Of a stretch of 64,000 bases of DNA, positions 1 through 7,373 are shown one piece after another (the first letter of the stretch is position 1; each line of letters begins with the position of its first letter). Location of the stretch: contig NZ_OZ035011.1 of assembly GCF_964031165.1 (NCBI RefSeq), positions 124,001 through 188,000 of the forward strand. Reading direction: 5' to 3'. The translations under genes were made by a program, and so were the position numbers. The notes beneath the pieces were generated by a model that was not told the origin of the DNA, did no database searches, and was given only the letters and a program-made list of their open reading frames with translations. The stretch is from Rickettsiella endosymbiont of Rhagonycha lignosa (GTDB lineage: Bacteria; Pseudomonadota; Gammaproteobacteria; Diplorickettsiales; Diplorickettsiaceae).

Positions 1-468
1 GCCTCATTACAACCAGCTAAAATTGTAAAAATGCTTAATGTATTAGCAAAAGCAGCCGGGCCATGGGGCATGGTGGCAGGACAGGCTATGGATTTTAATG
101 GTTCTGGCTGTTCAGATAAATCGAGTACTGAAAATATTCATTCCTTAAAAACCGGAGCGTTATTCGTAGCGGCTTTTCAGTTACCTGCTATAGTCGCTGA
201 TTTGCCAGCAAATAGTCTTTTGACCTTAAAAAAAGTGGGTAATAATATAGGTGTAGCTTTCCAGATCCAAGATGATGTCTGCGACAATGAAAACATCGAT
301 TTTTGGCAGAATTCAATTGAGAGAGAAAATCACCTAAAAAACCTTAAAGAGCAAATTATAGCGGATTTAGTTTCTATTGAGATAATTTTACCTGAAAAAA
401 ATCAGCCTCTTATTGAATTAATAACAGCTCTATTAGAAATGAATCCATTGAAAATAACTATCAATTAG
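1..468 (+). CDS. ispA: Farnesyl diphosphate synthase, C-terminal part (5' end outside window)
   Basis: Polyprenyl synthetase family (IspA type), which condenses IPP with DMAPP/GPP to farnesyl diphosphate for quinones and undecaprenyl carriers. The frame is open from base 1, so the gene starts upstream and only about 156 codons are seen. Visible family signatures are GMVAGQ, then a HSLKTGAL segment matching the conserved KTG helix, then FQIQDDVCD, the second aspartate-rich Mg-binding motif. The first DDxxD motif would lie before the window. The first in-window ATG (31) is internal. Family assignment is firm. The exact chain length of the product (C15 or longer) cannot be judged from this half. 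Confidence 0.85.
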   Translation, partial: ASLQPAKIVKMLNVLAKAAGPWGMVAGQAMDFNGSGCSDKSSTENIHSLKTGALFVAAFQLPAIVADLPANSLLTLKKVGNNIGVAFQIQDDVCDNENIDFWQNSIERENHLKNLKEQIIADLVSIEIILPEKNQPLIELITALLEMNPLKITIN

Positions 469-564
469 ATAGAGAAAAATCATTTCTTTAATAGAGATGG
501 GGCTGTTATAATCGGGCAGGTAGTTTCAATATTCGGGTATACAGAGTAAATATGGATTTACTGC

Positions 565-594
565 TTGACCTGAGCTAACTCTAGAAATTATCAA
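565..594 (+). promoter_or_regulatory. Candidate sigma-70 promoter for the peroxiredoxin gene
   Basis: TTGACC at 565-570 and TATCAA at 589-594 are 18 nt apart and lie about 65 nt before the peroxiredoxin ATG. The -35 is close to consensus and the -10 is only 4 of 6. This is inference from the sequence alone. Confidence 0.3.
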
Positions 595-658
595 TAGATG
601 GCCTGCAAAAACTAATTGCCGGCGTTCTCACTAAATGAAATAAGAGGAAAATAACGAT

Positions 659-1213
659 ATGTCAATGCTAAAAGTAGGGGATAAATTACCTGAATTTAAG
701 CTCACAGCTACGGTTGATATTGATATCAGCAAGGCTTTTACTGAGATTACTCATGCATCTTATCCCGGCAAGTGGTTAGTACTGTTTTTTTGGCCTAAAG
801 ATTTTACATTTGTATGCCCTACTGAAATTGTGGCATTTAATGATCTCAATGCTAAATTTAAAGAAAGTAATGCCGTATTATTAGGTGGCAGTACAGACAG
901 TGAATTTGTGCATCGCGCATGGCGACAATACAACGATGATTTACGTGATCTTTCATTCCCTATGTTGAGTGATATTAAACGTGAATTATGTAATGATTTA
1001 GGAATATTAGATAACGATGCGGGTGTTGCACAAAGAGCAACCTTTATTATCGATCCAGAAGGGGTTATTCGCTTTAATATGGTGACCGATTTGAGTGTTG
1101 GACGTAATCCTGAAGAGGTATTACGTATACTTCATGCTTTACAAGACGGAGGACTCTGTCCTTGTAATTGGCAAAAAGGTCAACGTACCATTAACCTAGC
1201 TGAAGTGGCTTAA
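659..1213 (+). CDS. Peroxiredoxin, AhpC/TSA family (2-Cys)
   Basis: Thiol peroxidase that reduces H2O2, organic peroxides or peroxynitrite in the cytoplasm. At 184 residues it has the AhpC/Tsa layout: peroxidatic Cys53 in FVCPTE, conserved Arg127 before the TFIIDPEG strand, and a C-terminal Cys pair (167, 169 in LCPCNW) that can supply the resolving thiol. The ATG at 659 follows an AGAGGA ribosome site. The gene appears monocistronic: a candidate promoter lies upstream and a clear intrinsic terminator follows. No ahpD- or ahpF-like reductase gene is adjacent, so the reducing partner is unknown. Confidence 0.9.
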   Translation: MSMLKVGDKLPEFKLTATVDIDISKAFTEITHASYPGKWLVLFFWPKDFTFVCPTEIVAFNDLNAKFKESNAVLLGGSTDSEFVHRAWRQYNDDLRDLSFPMLSDIKRELCNDLGILDNDAGVAQRATFIIDPEGVIRFNMVTDLSVGRNPEEVLRILHALQDGGLCPCNWQKGQRTINLAEVA

Positions 1214-1236
1214 ATTAGTAAAATTAGTTTAATGAG

Positions 1237-1263
1237 AAACCCGCTCTATTAGCGGGTTTTTTT
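1237..1263 (+). terminator. Rho-independent terminator after the peroxiredoxin gene
   Basis: A perfect 9-bp stem (AAACCCGCT at 1237-1245, AGCGGGTTT at 1251-1259) with a 5-nt loop runs into seven T (1257-1263), 24 nt after the stop codon. It is the clearest intrinsic terminator noticed in the window. Confidence 0.9.
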
Positions 1264-1357
1264 ATGTTTTTCAAAAATAAGATTGAACGGAATGTAATGT
1301 GTTAGATTTGATCTATAATTTACGAAAGTATTTGTTGGAGAATTACCTAAAATTATC

Positions 1358-2239
1358 ATGAAAAAACTTACTCCTGAGGAAAAAAAAGTTATTTTATTGA
1401 AAGCTACTGAACCTGCCTATTCAGGCAAATATTACCGATTTAATGAAAAAGGAGATTATATCTGTAAACAATGCGGCGCATTGTTGTATCATTCTTCTGC
1501 TAAATTTGATTCTGGATCTGGCTGGCCTAGCTTTGATGAAGAAATACCCGACGCGGTTAAACGAAAACCTGATCCAGATGGTCACCGTACCGAAATTACC
1601 TGTGCGAAATGCGGTGCACATCTTGGTCATTTATTCATTGGAGAGGGCCTCACGTCTAAGAATACTCGACATTGTGTTAATTCAATATCGCTAGAATTTA
1701 ATCCTAAAAATGAACTTTCCAAAGATTCACAGAAAATTCCAGCCAAAATTAATCCTCAGACTGAAACAGCTATTTTTGCGGGCGGATGTTTCTGGGGAGT
1801 AGAATATTTAATGAAACAACTACCCGGAATTATTTCGATTATATCTGGATATATAGGTGGCAATACATCTAATCCGACCTATGAACAAGTTTGTACTCAA
1901 CCTACCGGACATGCCGAAGCGGTAGAAATTACTTTTGATCCTAACAAAGTAAGTTACGAAACCTTAGCTAAGCGGTTTTTCGAAATTCATGACCCAGAAC
2001 AATTGAATCGACAAGGGCCAGATGACGGTGAGCAATATCGTTCTGAAATTTTTTATACAACTCCAGACCAAAAAGAAATCGCTTTAAAATTGATTAATAT
2101 TTTAAAAGATAAGGGTTTTCAAATAGTCACTAAAGTTACGCCGGCAGCTACATTCTGGAAAGCTGAAGATTACCATCAAAATTACTATGAAAAAAACCAA
2201 AAACAACCTTACTGTCATTTTTATAGTAAAAAATTTTAA
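1358..2239 (+). CDS. msrBA: Bifunctional methionine sulfoxide reductase, MsrB-MsrA fusion
   Basis: Repairs both stereoisomers of methionine sulfoxide in one 293-residue chain. MsrB (about 1-115) comes first, with zinc ligands C36/C39 and C82/C85, the SGSGWPSF segment and catalytic Cys106 in RHCVNS. After a linker (115-135) comes MsrA (136-293), with catalytic Cys144 in GGCFWG and a C-terminal resolving Cys286 (PYC). All key residues are present. There is no signal peptide, so it is likely cytoplasmic. Its location just after the peroxiredoxin suggests a small oxidative-stress neighbourhood, although a terminator separates the two. Confidence 0.93.
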   Translation: MKKLTPEEKKVILLKATEPAYSGKYYRFNEKGDYICKQCGALLYHSSAKFDSGSGWPSFDEEIPDAVKRKPDPDGHRTEITCAKCGAHLGHLFIGEGLTSKNTRHCVNSISLEFNPKNELSKDSQKIPAKINPQTETAIFAGGCFWGVEYLMKQLPGIISIISGYIGGNTSNPTYEQVCTQPTGHAEAVEITFDPNKVSYETLAKRFFEIHDPEQLNRQGPDDGEQYRSEIFYTTPDQKEIALKLINILKDKGFQIVTKVTPAATFWKAEDYHQNYYEKNQKQPYCHFYSKKF

Positions 2240-2309
2240 AGACTATTAACTTATTTATAACGCTTTAAGCTATATTTGAACTTCAGCGATAGATTGCCAG
2301 GGAGGCGAA

Positions 2310-3086
2310 ATGAACTTTTCTAAGATGATTAGAATGAGCTTGAGTGCGGTACTTTGTTTAGTCACGAGCACACTTTATGCAGCATCTACACCATATTCTA
2401 AATTTCATTGTCATCATCCGCACCGATTATATTTTGACCTAGGCGTTGGTAAGGTCTACGATTATGCAAGTAGTAATAGTTTTTTGATCGGTTCAAGTGG
2501 GAATGTATTAGGAAATTTGAAAACAGGGAATTCTTACAGTACACCTTTTTTCTTTGTGGGAATAGGCTATCGATGGGCACAGGATAACAATCTATGGTTT
2601 CCTAGTGTCAATATGGGATTACAACACCGCTATACATCACCTATCAATGTGTTTGGTGTCTCACAAACGCCTAGTGTAGATCCAACACCCACTAGTTATA
2701 ACTATCGATTACAGCAGGAAAGTTGGTTGCTTATGACCAAAGCAGATATCTACAAATGGCAGAGATTTATGCCTTATGTTGCGTTAGGCTTAGGCGCCTC
2801 CTTTAATAGAATTAGTCAACTCTTTGTTAATTCTTCAAGCTTTGCCAACCAGCTGGGAGGTTCTACTAATCTAACGGGTGATTTTAGTTATAATGTGGGG
2901 GCGGGCCTAGATTATCAGGTCCAAGATGATTTTTGGCTAACGCTAGGTTATTTTTATGATAATTTTGGAAAAAATAAAGTAGGTACTGTCTATACAAATA
3001 ATACTTTTACGCCTGTAGGGAAATTAGAAAATGCTAATTTGCATGCGAATAGTGTTTTTCTAAGCGCGCGCTATTTATTTTGGTAA
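2310..3086 (+). CDS. Outer-membrane beta-barrel protein (Opa/OmpA-like barrel), function unknown
   Basis: 258 residues with a signal peptide (about 1-24, ending in LYAAS) followed by a series of alternating amphipathic strands. Examples are RLYFDLGVGKVY near the start, FFFVGIGYRW, MPYVALGLGASF, FSYNVGAGLDY and the final LSARYLFW, which ends in an aromatic residue as outer-membrane barrels do. About eight strands seem plausible. A strong GGAGGCGAA ribosome site precedes the ATG. Related surface barrels are common in Legionella and Coxiella, but the individual function cannot be read from the sequence. Confidence 0.75.
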   Translation: MNFSKMIRMSLSAVLCLVTSTLYAASTPYSKFHCHHPHRLYFDLGVGKVYDYASSNSFLIGSSGNVLGNLKTGNSYSTPFFFVGIGYRWAQDNNLWFPSVNMGLQHRYTSPINVFGVSQTPSVDPTPTSYNYRLQQESWLLMTKADIYKWQRFMPYVALGLGASFNRISQLFVNSSSFANQLGGSTNLTGDFSYNVGAGLDYQVQDDFWLTLGYFYDNFGKNKVGTVYTNNTFTPVGKLENANLHANSVFLSARYLFW

Positions 3087-3093
3087 ATGGAGT

Positions 3094-3117
3094 TTGTTGC
3101 CAACCAGAGGAATCGAA
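3094..3117 (-). repeat. Degenerate copy of the tRNA-Thr 3' end (possible attachment-site remnant)
   Basis: 24 nt that match 6514-6537 in 21 positions and in the same orientation. The matched part of the tRNA gene is the CCA end, the 3' acceptor strand and part of the T-arm. No other part of a tRNA is found around it. A duplicated tRNA 3' end is the usual scar of a tRNA-targeting integrase. The two copies are 3,420 nt apart and enclose the unknown secreted protein, a pseudogene and the ankyrin gene. Confidence 0.55.
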
Positions 3118-3195
3118 ATGTTGAATAGTGAAAACTAACGGGATCCAGGTATAAAAGCGATCAATTCGTCATAATAAAAATTATGGGTATTTTAT

Positions 3196-4107
3196 ATGAG
3201 AAAGATAATAAAAAATTGTTTGTATATCTTATTAATGAGCTTTATTTCTCCTATCCTTTTAGCAACAAGTAAATCGGATCATTATTCATCCTATTTCTTC
3301 CCCAATCATTTTGATAAAGGTAATAACGACACAGCAGCGTTGTTGCCAAAAAATCATGCACATATTTTCTCATTACCTTTTTCGAACACAAATAAGGTAT
3401 TACGTGTTTATTTCAATCCATTTGTTCCAGTAAAAGAATATTTTCCATCATATAACAACGAACCTATTGTTGAGCTGATCAAAACAGGGATATGGGGTGA
3501 ACAATTTGATGCCGCTTATTATAATGCTTATCTTTTTGTCTACAATCCACAACGGAACTCATCAATTTATCTTGGGGTAATTCATCCAGAATCGCAAACT
3601 GGAAACTCAGGGGCACTCTATGTTCCTTTTGCAGTTAGAGGCGATAACAAAGCAATTATTTTGCAGGCTTGGATGGGTAGCCCGGGTGCTGGGGGTGGCT
3701 CTACTGATTATGGTTATGCGCTGATGCCTATCATCATTACTAATAAGAGTGCTGTAATTAACGATTATATCTTAAGAGGAATTGCAACAGATAATGCCGT
3801 ATTTTATGATCATTTTAGTAAAGTAATCTATATTGGTGAAGGTCGCGGTACAACAGCTTCATGTGGTAATTTTCCCACAAATGATGCAGTTTATTATCGT
3901 GATCTTTTACATCCTACTGAAAAGAAAATACTTGCGGAAAAATCCAACACTATCTACAGCCATATAATGGTCGATGAAATAAGTAAAACAGTCACATTTG
4001 TTGCGACAAGTTATTTTAATGTGCCATATGATAGTTGTCCTCAAGAGGTATATCCTCAAACTTTATTGCGCAGTAAATCAATAAGACAAGTAATGAAGCT
4101 ACCTTAA
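3196..4107 (+). CDS. Secreted protein of unknown function
   Basis: 303 residues beginning with a typical Sec signal peptide (basic MRKIIKN, then a hydrophobic stretch, likely cleavage near residue 23). The mature part is rich in aromatics and beta-prone segments. It has a glycine-rich patch (GSPGAGGGSTDYGY) and two well-spaced Cys residues in its C-terminal third (TTASCGNF and YDSCPQE) that could pair in the periplasm. I do not recognise a family. It is the first gene inside the region bounded by the tRNA-Thr repeat, and no related gene lies next to it. Confidence 0.7.
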   Translation: MRKIIKNCLYILLMSFISPILLATSKSDHYSSYFFPNHFDKGNNDTAALLPKNHAHIFSLPFSNTNKVLRVYFNPFVPVKEYFPSYNNEPIVELIKTGIWGEQFDAAYYNAYLFVYNPQRNSSIYLGVIHPESQTGNSGALYVPFAVRGDNKAIILQAWMGSPGAGGGSTDYGYALMPIIITNKSAVINDYILRGIATDNAVFYDHFSKVIYIGEGRGTTASCGNFPTNDAVYYRDLLHPTEKKILAEKSNTIYSHIMVDEISKTVTFVATSYFNVPYDSCPQEVYPQTLLRSKSIRQVMKLP

Positions 4108-4156
4108 CTTACTTAATCTACTATGAGTGATTATTAATTAGCTTGAACACGCGAAT

Positions 4157-4731
4157 TCACCAAGGCAGCCCAAAAGCCCGCGCTTTTATTTTTTCTACCC
4201 GTTCTGCTGGTGACTTTTTTGCTGTTTTAACTAAAAAAGGTTGTTTATATTTTTTTTAGTTATTTTTCGAATAACCACATCAGCAAAAAATATCAGTTCC
4301 TGTATATCGGATGTAGCTGTTATCGCCTGTCTATGATGACGTGTATCCTGTTGATAGCTTAATCTCGGTTTCATCTTTGTAGATATAGGAATTTTTCTAT
4401 CAGATTGTTTATTAACAGAGAAATAATTAACTAAACGGAAAGAATTTGCTAAGCTCTGATGCTTTTTTTAAAGTGATACGCCTTTGCTTTTAGATTGTGA
4501 TAATCATATTTTTCTAAATACTGTTCGGTTATTGCGTTAATACGCATATTTTCAGAATTTACGATAAGCCGGCTGTGATTAGCTTGACGTTTACGCCGAG
4601 CTAACTTTTTATTTGTTGGTAAATGCAGTTGCTGAGAACCTTGTCTAACTGAATCAAATAAAAAAGTTTTTATATTTTTAATTTTGAAATTAAATAGGCT
4701 TCACCTTCTAAATCTAATTTTTCTATCTATT
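4157..4731 (-). pseudogene. Frameshifted pseudogene, family not recognised
   Basis: The 735-nt gap between two genes contains a decayed minus-strand reading frame. From the TGA at 4157-4159, an open frame of about 100 codons reads backwards (it ends in KIKARAFGLPW) to a TAA at about 4470. A one-base shift in the A-run at about 4464-4470 continues it into an open frame that includes KKLARRKRQANHSRLIV and NAITEQYLEKYDYHNLKAK. A second shift near 4680 leads to LDLEGEAYLISKLK. No credible start codon remains. The conceptual protein is basic and about 190 residues long. Upstream (4732-4842) I see only AT-rich sequence and an inverted repeat (CCTTAA at 4768, TTAAGG at 4795). Confidence 0.6.
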
Positions 4732-4848
4732 TTTTTATAATTTATAAGGTGTTGCTGGATAAATAGGCCTTAATAATTTCTATTTAATATATTGTTAAGG
4801 TTTTGAATAGATACTATTTAACATAGTACTAAAAAATGGGAGATGAAT

Positions 4849-6465
4849 ATGCCATTGGAACTTTATGATAAGAAACTTTATAAAATTGCTGCAAAAGGTC
4901 ATATAGGAAAGCTTGTAAATCTGCTAAAAAATGATATTAACCAATTCATTTTTGCTAATGATTTTGAAGGGACATTGTTAACCTTTGCTTGTAAAACAAA
5001 CAATATTGAACTTGCTAAGTCACTGCTAGAAAAAGGAGCGGATGCTAACATAATTTATAAAAAGGAAACCCCATTATTGTTTGCTTATAAAACAAACAAT
5101 ATTCAACTTGCTAAAATATTGCTGGAAAAAGGAGCGGATGTTAATTACAGACTTGAGGAAGGAAATAGTTATCTGCACGAAGCATGCAAGGATGGACATA
5201 TTGAGATGGCAGAACTATTAATAGAAGAAGGTGCTGATCTCAACATAAAGGATGGAAGAAGTGGACGAGTTCCATTACACGAACTATGTTCTGTAAATGA
5301 ATTTACGGAAACAAATATAAAAATTTTAAAATTATTAATAAAAAAAGGCGCTGATGTTAATTGTTTGACTTATTGTGGAAAAACACCATTATTTTATGCT
5401 TCTAGTTCGGCTTCTATTGAAGCAGTTAAGTTATTGATAGAAAATGGTGCAGAGATTAATAAAACCGAATCTAATAATGGAGAAAGACCACTACATTGTG
5501 CGGTTGACAATAATTCTATTGAAATCGTTAAATTACTCTCCGAGAACGGAGCTGATGTGAATGCAATTTTCTACCAAGATGAAAGCGACGATGAAAGCGA
5601 CGATGAAATAGAAGAAGATAATCGAATTGAAGTAACACCATTAAATAAAGCGGTTAAAGAAAATCATATTGAAATAGCAAAACATCTTATTCTTTATGTA
5701 TTGTTGAGCAACCCAGAAAAACCTGATTACATTACTAACCATGAATTTTTATCAAATTTTTGGGATATTAAGCTGAAAGAACGCAATAAACTTATCAATA
5801 ATTTTCCCGATATGCCTAGGTGTTCTATTGTTAAATTTTTATCTGATAATGTAGATAAATTAGCCGTAAGACTCACTTTGAAAGACATAAATAAGATTGC
5901 TCAAGCAGTGGAACAAGAAGGAAACAAAATTTCCAATCGAGAAGCAGCTGTTGGCGAGATAGAAAACGCATCCTTTGCACTTTTGATAAAAACTAGATTA
6001 GAAAAACTAGAAGAAAGGCAAAAATCTTTAAATTTGTTAGATAAATTGAGGATTACTTCAAAAAATGAAAAAGAAATAACTTTAAATTTTATAGTAGGTA
6101 GGGAAATATCAAGTTATTTATCTACGCGTGTAATTAAAAATCTATTAAGCGCATCCTTGTCATCTAAATCAGAATCTACTATTACTGATTCCATGATTCA
6201 AAGTAACACTGTGGATTCCCTGCACAGTAAACCTTCTTCTTTTGAACAAGAAGACAATAAATACTCCCGTCAAAGCTTAGAAGAGCAAGCTAAAGAAAAT
6301 ACTTCTACATTAGAAATATCAAAAGATAGTCTAGAGTCTATTAATAATGTGATGGGATCGTCAGGTAGCTCAGGATTATTCGCTAATCGCAAACGAAAAC
6401 AAGATGAGTCCGAGTCCAGTAATGAATCTCCTGAAATGAACAAGCGAGGACGATTGGAACACTAA
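4849..6465 (+). CDS. Ankyrin-repeat protein, candidate secreted effector with nuclear-localisation-like tail
   Basis: About 538 residues. Seven or eight ankyrin repeats cover residues 10-290 (recurrent LLEKGADVN and TPLxxA units), interrupted by an acidic DESDDESDDE insert. A helical region of no recognised family follows (300-435), then a Ser/Glu-rich, probably disordered tail. The tail holds two basic clusters, NRKRKQ and NKRGR, with about a dozen residues between them, like a bipartite nuclear localisation signal. There is no signal peptide. The ATG at 4849 is preferred over 4843 because GGGAG (4838-4842) abuts the earlier one. Ankyrin proteins of Legionella and Coxiella are often Dot/Icm substrates; secretion here is inference. 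Confidence 0.85.
   Translation: MPLELYDKKLYKIAAKGHIGKLVNLLKNDINQFIFANDFEGTLLTFACKTNNIELAKSLLEKGADANIIYKKETPLLFAYKTNNIQLAKILLEKGADVNYRLEEGNSYLHEACKDGHIEMAELLIEEGADLNIKDGRSGRVPLHELCSVNEFTETNIKILKLLIKKGADVNCLTYCGKTPLFYASSSASIEAVKLLIENGAEINKTESNNGERPLHCAVDNNSIEIVKLLSENGADVNAIFYQDESDDESDDEIEEDNRIEVTPLNKAVKENHIEIAKHLILYVLLSNPEKPDYITNHEFLSNFWDIKLKERNKLINNFPDMPRCSIVKFLSDNVDKLAVRLTLKDINKIAQAVEQEGNKISNREAAVGEIENASFALLIKTRLEKLEERQKSLNLLDKLRITSKNEKEITLNFIVGREISSYLSTRVIKNLLSASLSSKSESTITDSMIQSNTVDSLHSKPSSFEQEDNKYSRQSLEEQAKENTSTLEISKDSLESINNVMGSSGSSGLFANRKRKQDESESSNESPEMNKRGRLEH
4987..5145 (+). repeat. DNA-level duplication of an ankyrin unit
   Basis: 4987-5049 and 5083-5145 match at about 54 of 63 positions with a 96-nt period. 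This is one codon short of the usual 33-residue ankyrin unit and points to a fairly recent internal duplication. Confidence 0.75.
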
Positions 6466-6514
6466 GTTTTTAGCGTATTAGAAAAATAGGAAAGACCCAA
6501 GTTTTTGATTTAAT

Positions 6515-6590
<76 letters not shown>

Positions 6591-6746
6591 AATGCGATTT
6601 AAAGAGCCGAATTGTAGTCAATTTAATTAGTATTAGCAATTTGCTGGAAAATATTATTACAACTCTGCAGATAGTTCAGTCACAATACTTAGCTTCAGTT
6701 CCCAAGCTTTGTAAAAATTATCTGAAAGCTTTTAGAAATGGTACTG

Positions 6747-6772
6747 GTTTAAACAAGTATGGCTTGTTAAAC
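6747..6772. promoter_or_regulatory. Imperfect inverted repeat before the pilin gene
   Basis: GTTTAAACAAG (6747-6757) and CTTGTTAAAC (6763-6772) pair with one unpaired base around a 5-nt spacer, about 35 nt before the pilin ATG. It could be an operator or a leader hairpin. No sigma-54 consensus is visible near it. Confidence 0.3.
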
Positions 6773-6806
6773 TAGGAGTATCAATTTTATTAAAGGTGCA
6801 AGGTTT

Positions 6807-7256
6807 ATGTATTTAATAAAGGGAAAGCAAAGCGGTCTTACTTTACTTGAGCTTATGATCGTTATTGCGATTATTGGTATCTTGGCTGCGATAGCCATAC
6901 CTAGCTATCAAAATTACAGTAATCGAGCTAAATTTGCTGAAGTTATTCAATCCACAGCACCGTTCAAATTAGGAGTGAGTACTTGTATGCATGAGCATGA
7001 TAATTTAGTTGCTTGCGGTACGCCTGGCCAAAATGGAATTCCTGGTAATTTTAAAGCTGAAAGTCAAACTAAAGGCTATGTAACGAGTGTAGAAGTGGGT
7101 AAAAACGCACAGATTATTGCGACATCACAAAGAATTCGTATGAATAAAATTGACCATTTCACCTATATTTTGACACCTATTTATCAAACAGATGGTCAAT
7201 TACGTTGGGATGTTAGTGGAACTTGTATTCAGTCCGGTTTATGTAAAGCAGATTAA
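6807..7256 (+). CDS. pilA: Type IV pilin (PilA-like major pilin)
   Basis: 149 residues with a class III signal: a short basic leader (MYLIKGKQSG) cut by prepilin peptidase after Gly10. The mature N-terminus LTLLELMIVIAIIGILAAIA follows, with the conserved Glu5 and a hydrophobic assembly helix. Two Cys near the C-terminus (TCIQSGLC) form the usual disulfide-bounded D-region, and two more occur near the middle. This is the subunit of type IV pili or a competence pseudopilus in the inner membrane and periplasm. No other pil gene is adjacent, so the assembly machinery must be encoded elsewhere. Confidence 0.9.
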   Translation: MYLIKGKQSGLTLLELMIVIAIIGILAAIAIPSYQNYSNRAKFAEVIQSTAPFKLGVSTCMHEHDNLVACGTPGQNGIPGNFKAESQTKGYVTSVEVGKNAQIIATSQRIRMNKIDHFTYILTPIYQTDGQLRWDVSGTCIQSGLCKAD

Positions 7257-7373
7257 TTAGAATTTAGGAAGTTTCTTTTTCATTTTGACTATACTGCAGG
7301 TCCTTCAAGCATGTTATTCTAAGCCTATTTAAATGTAAGACTATACAGAGCTTCATTTGAGGCCTAAATAAAC

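Noticed and set aside
469-658. Possible gene or RNA between ispA and the peroxiredoxin gene
   Set aside because: No frame or stable structure found; only a weak promoter match near 565-594.
4751-4764. A 14-mer (GTTGCTGGATAAAT) nearly repeated at 62465-62478
   Set aside because: Thirteen of 14 shared bases between two AT-rich intergenic regions, with no similarity beyond them; chance is sufficient.
4769-4800. TTAAT-rich repeats before the ankyrin gene resembling a PmrA box
   Set aside because: The Legionella and Coxiella PmrA sites have direct repeats with an 11-nt period; here the TTAAT elements are 14 nt apart and the region is AT-rich throughout.
6735-6775. Sigma-54 promoter for the pilin gene
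   Set aside because: TGGTAC occurs but the GC of the -12 element (TTGCA type) is missing at the right distance.
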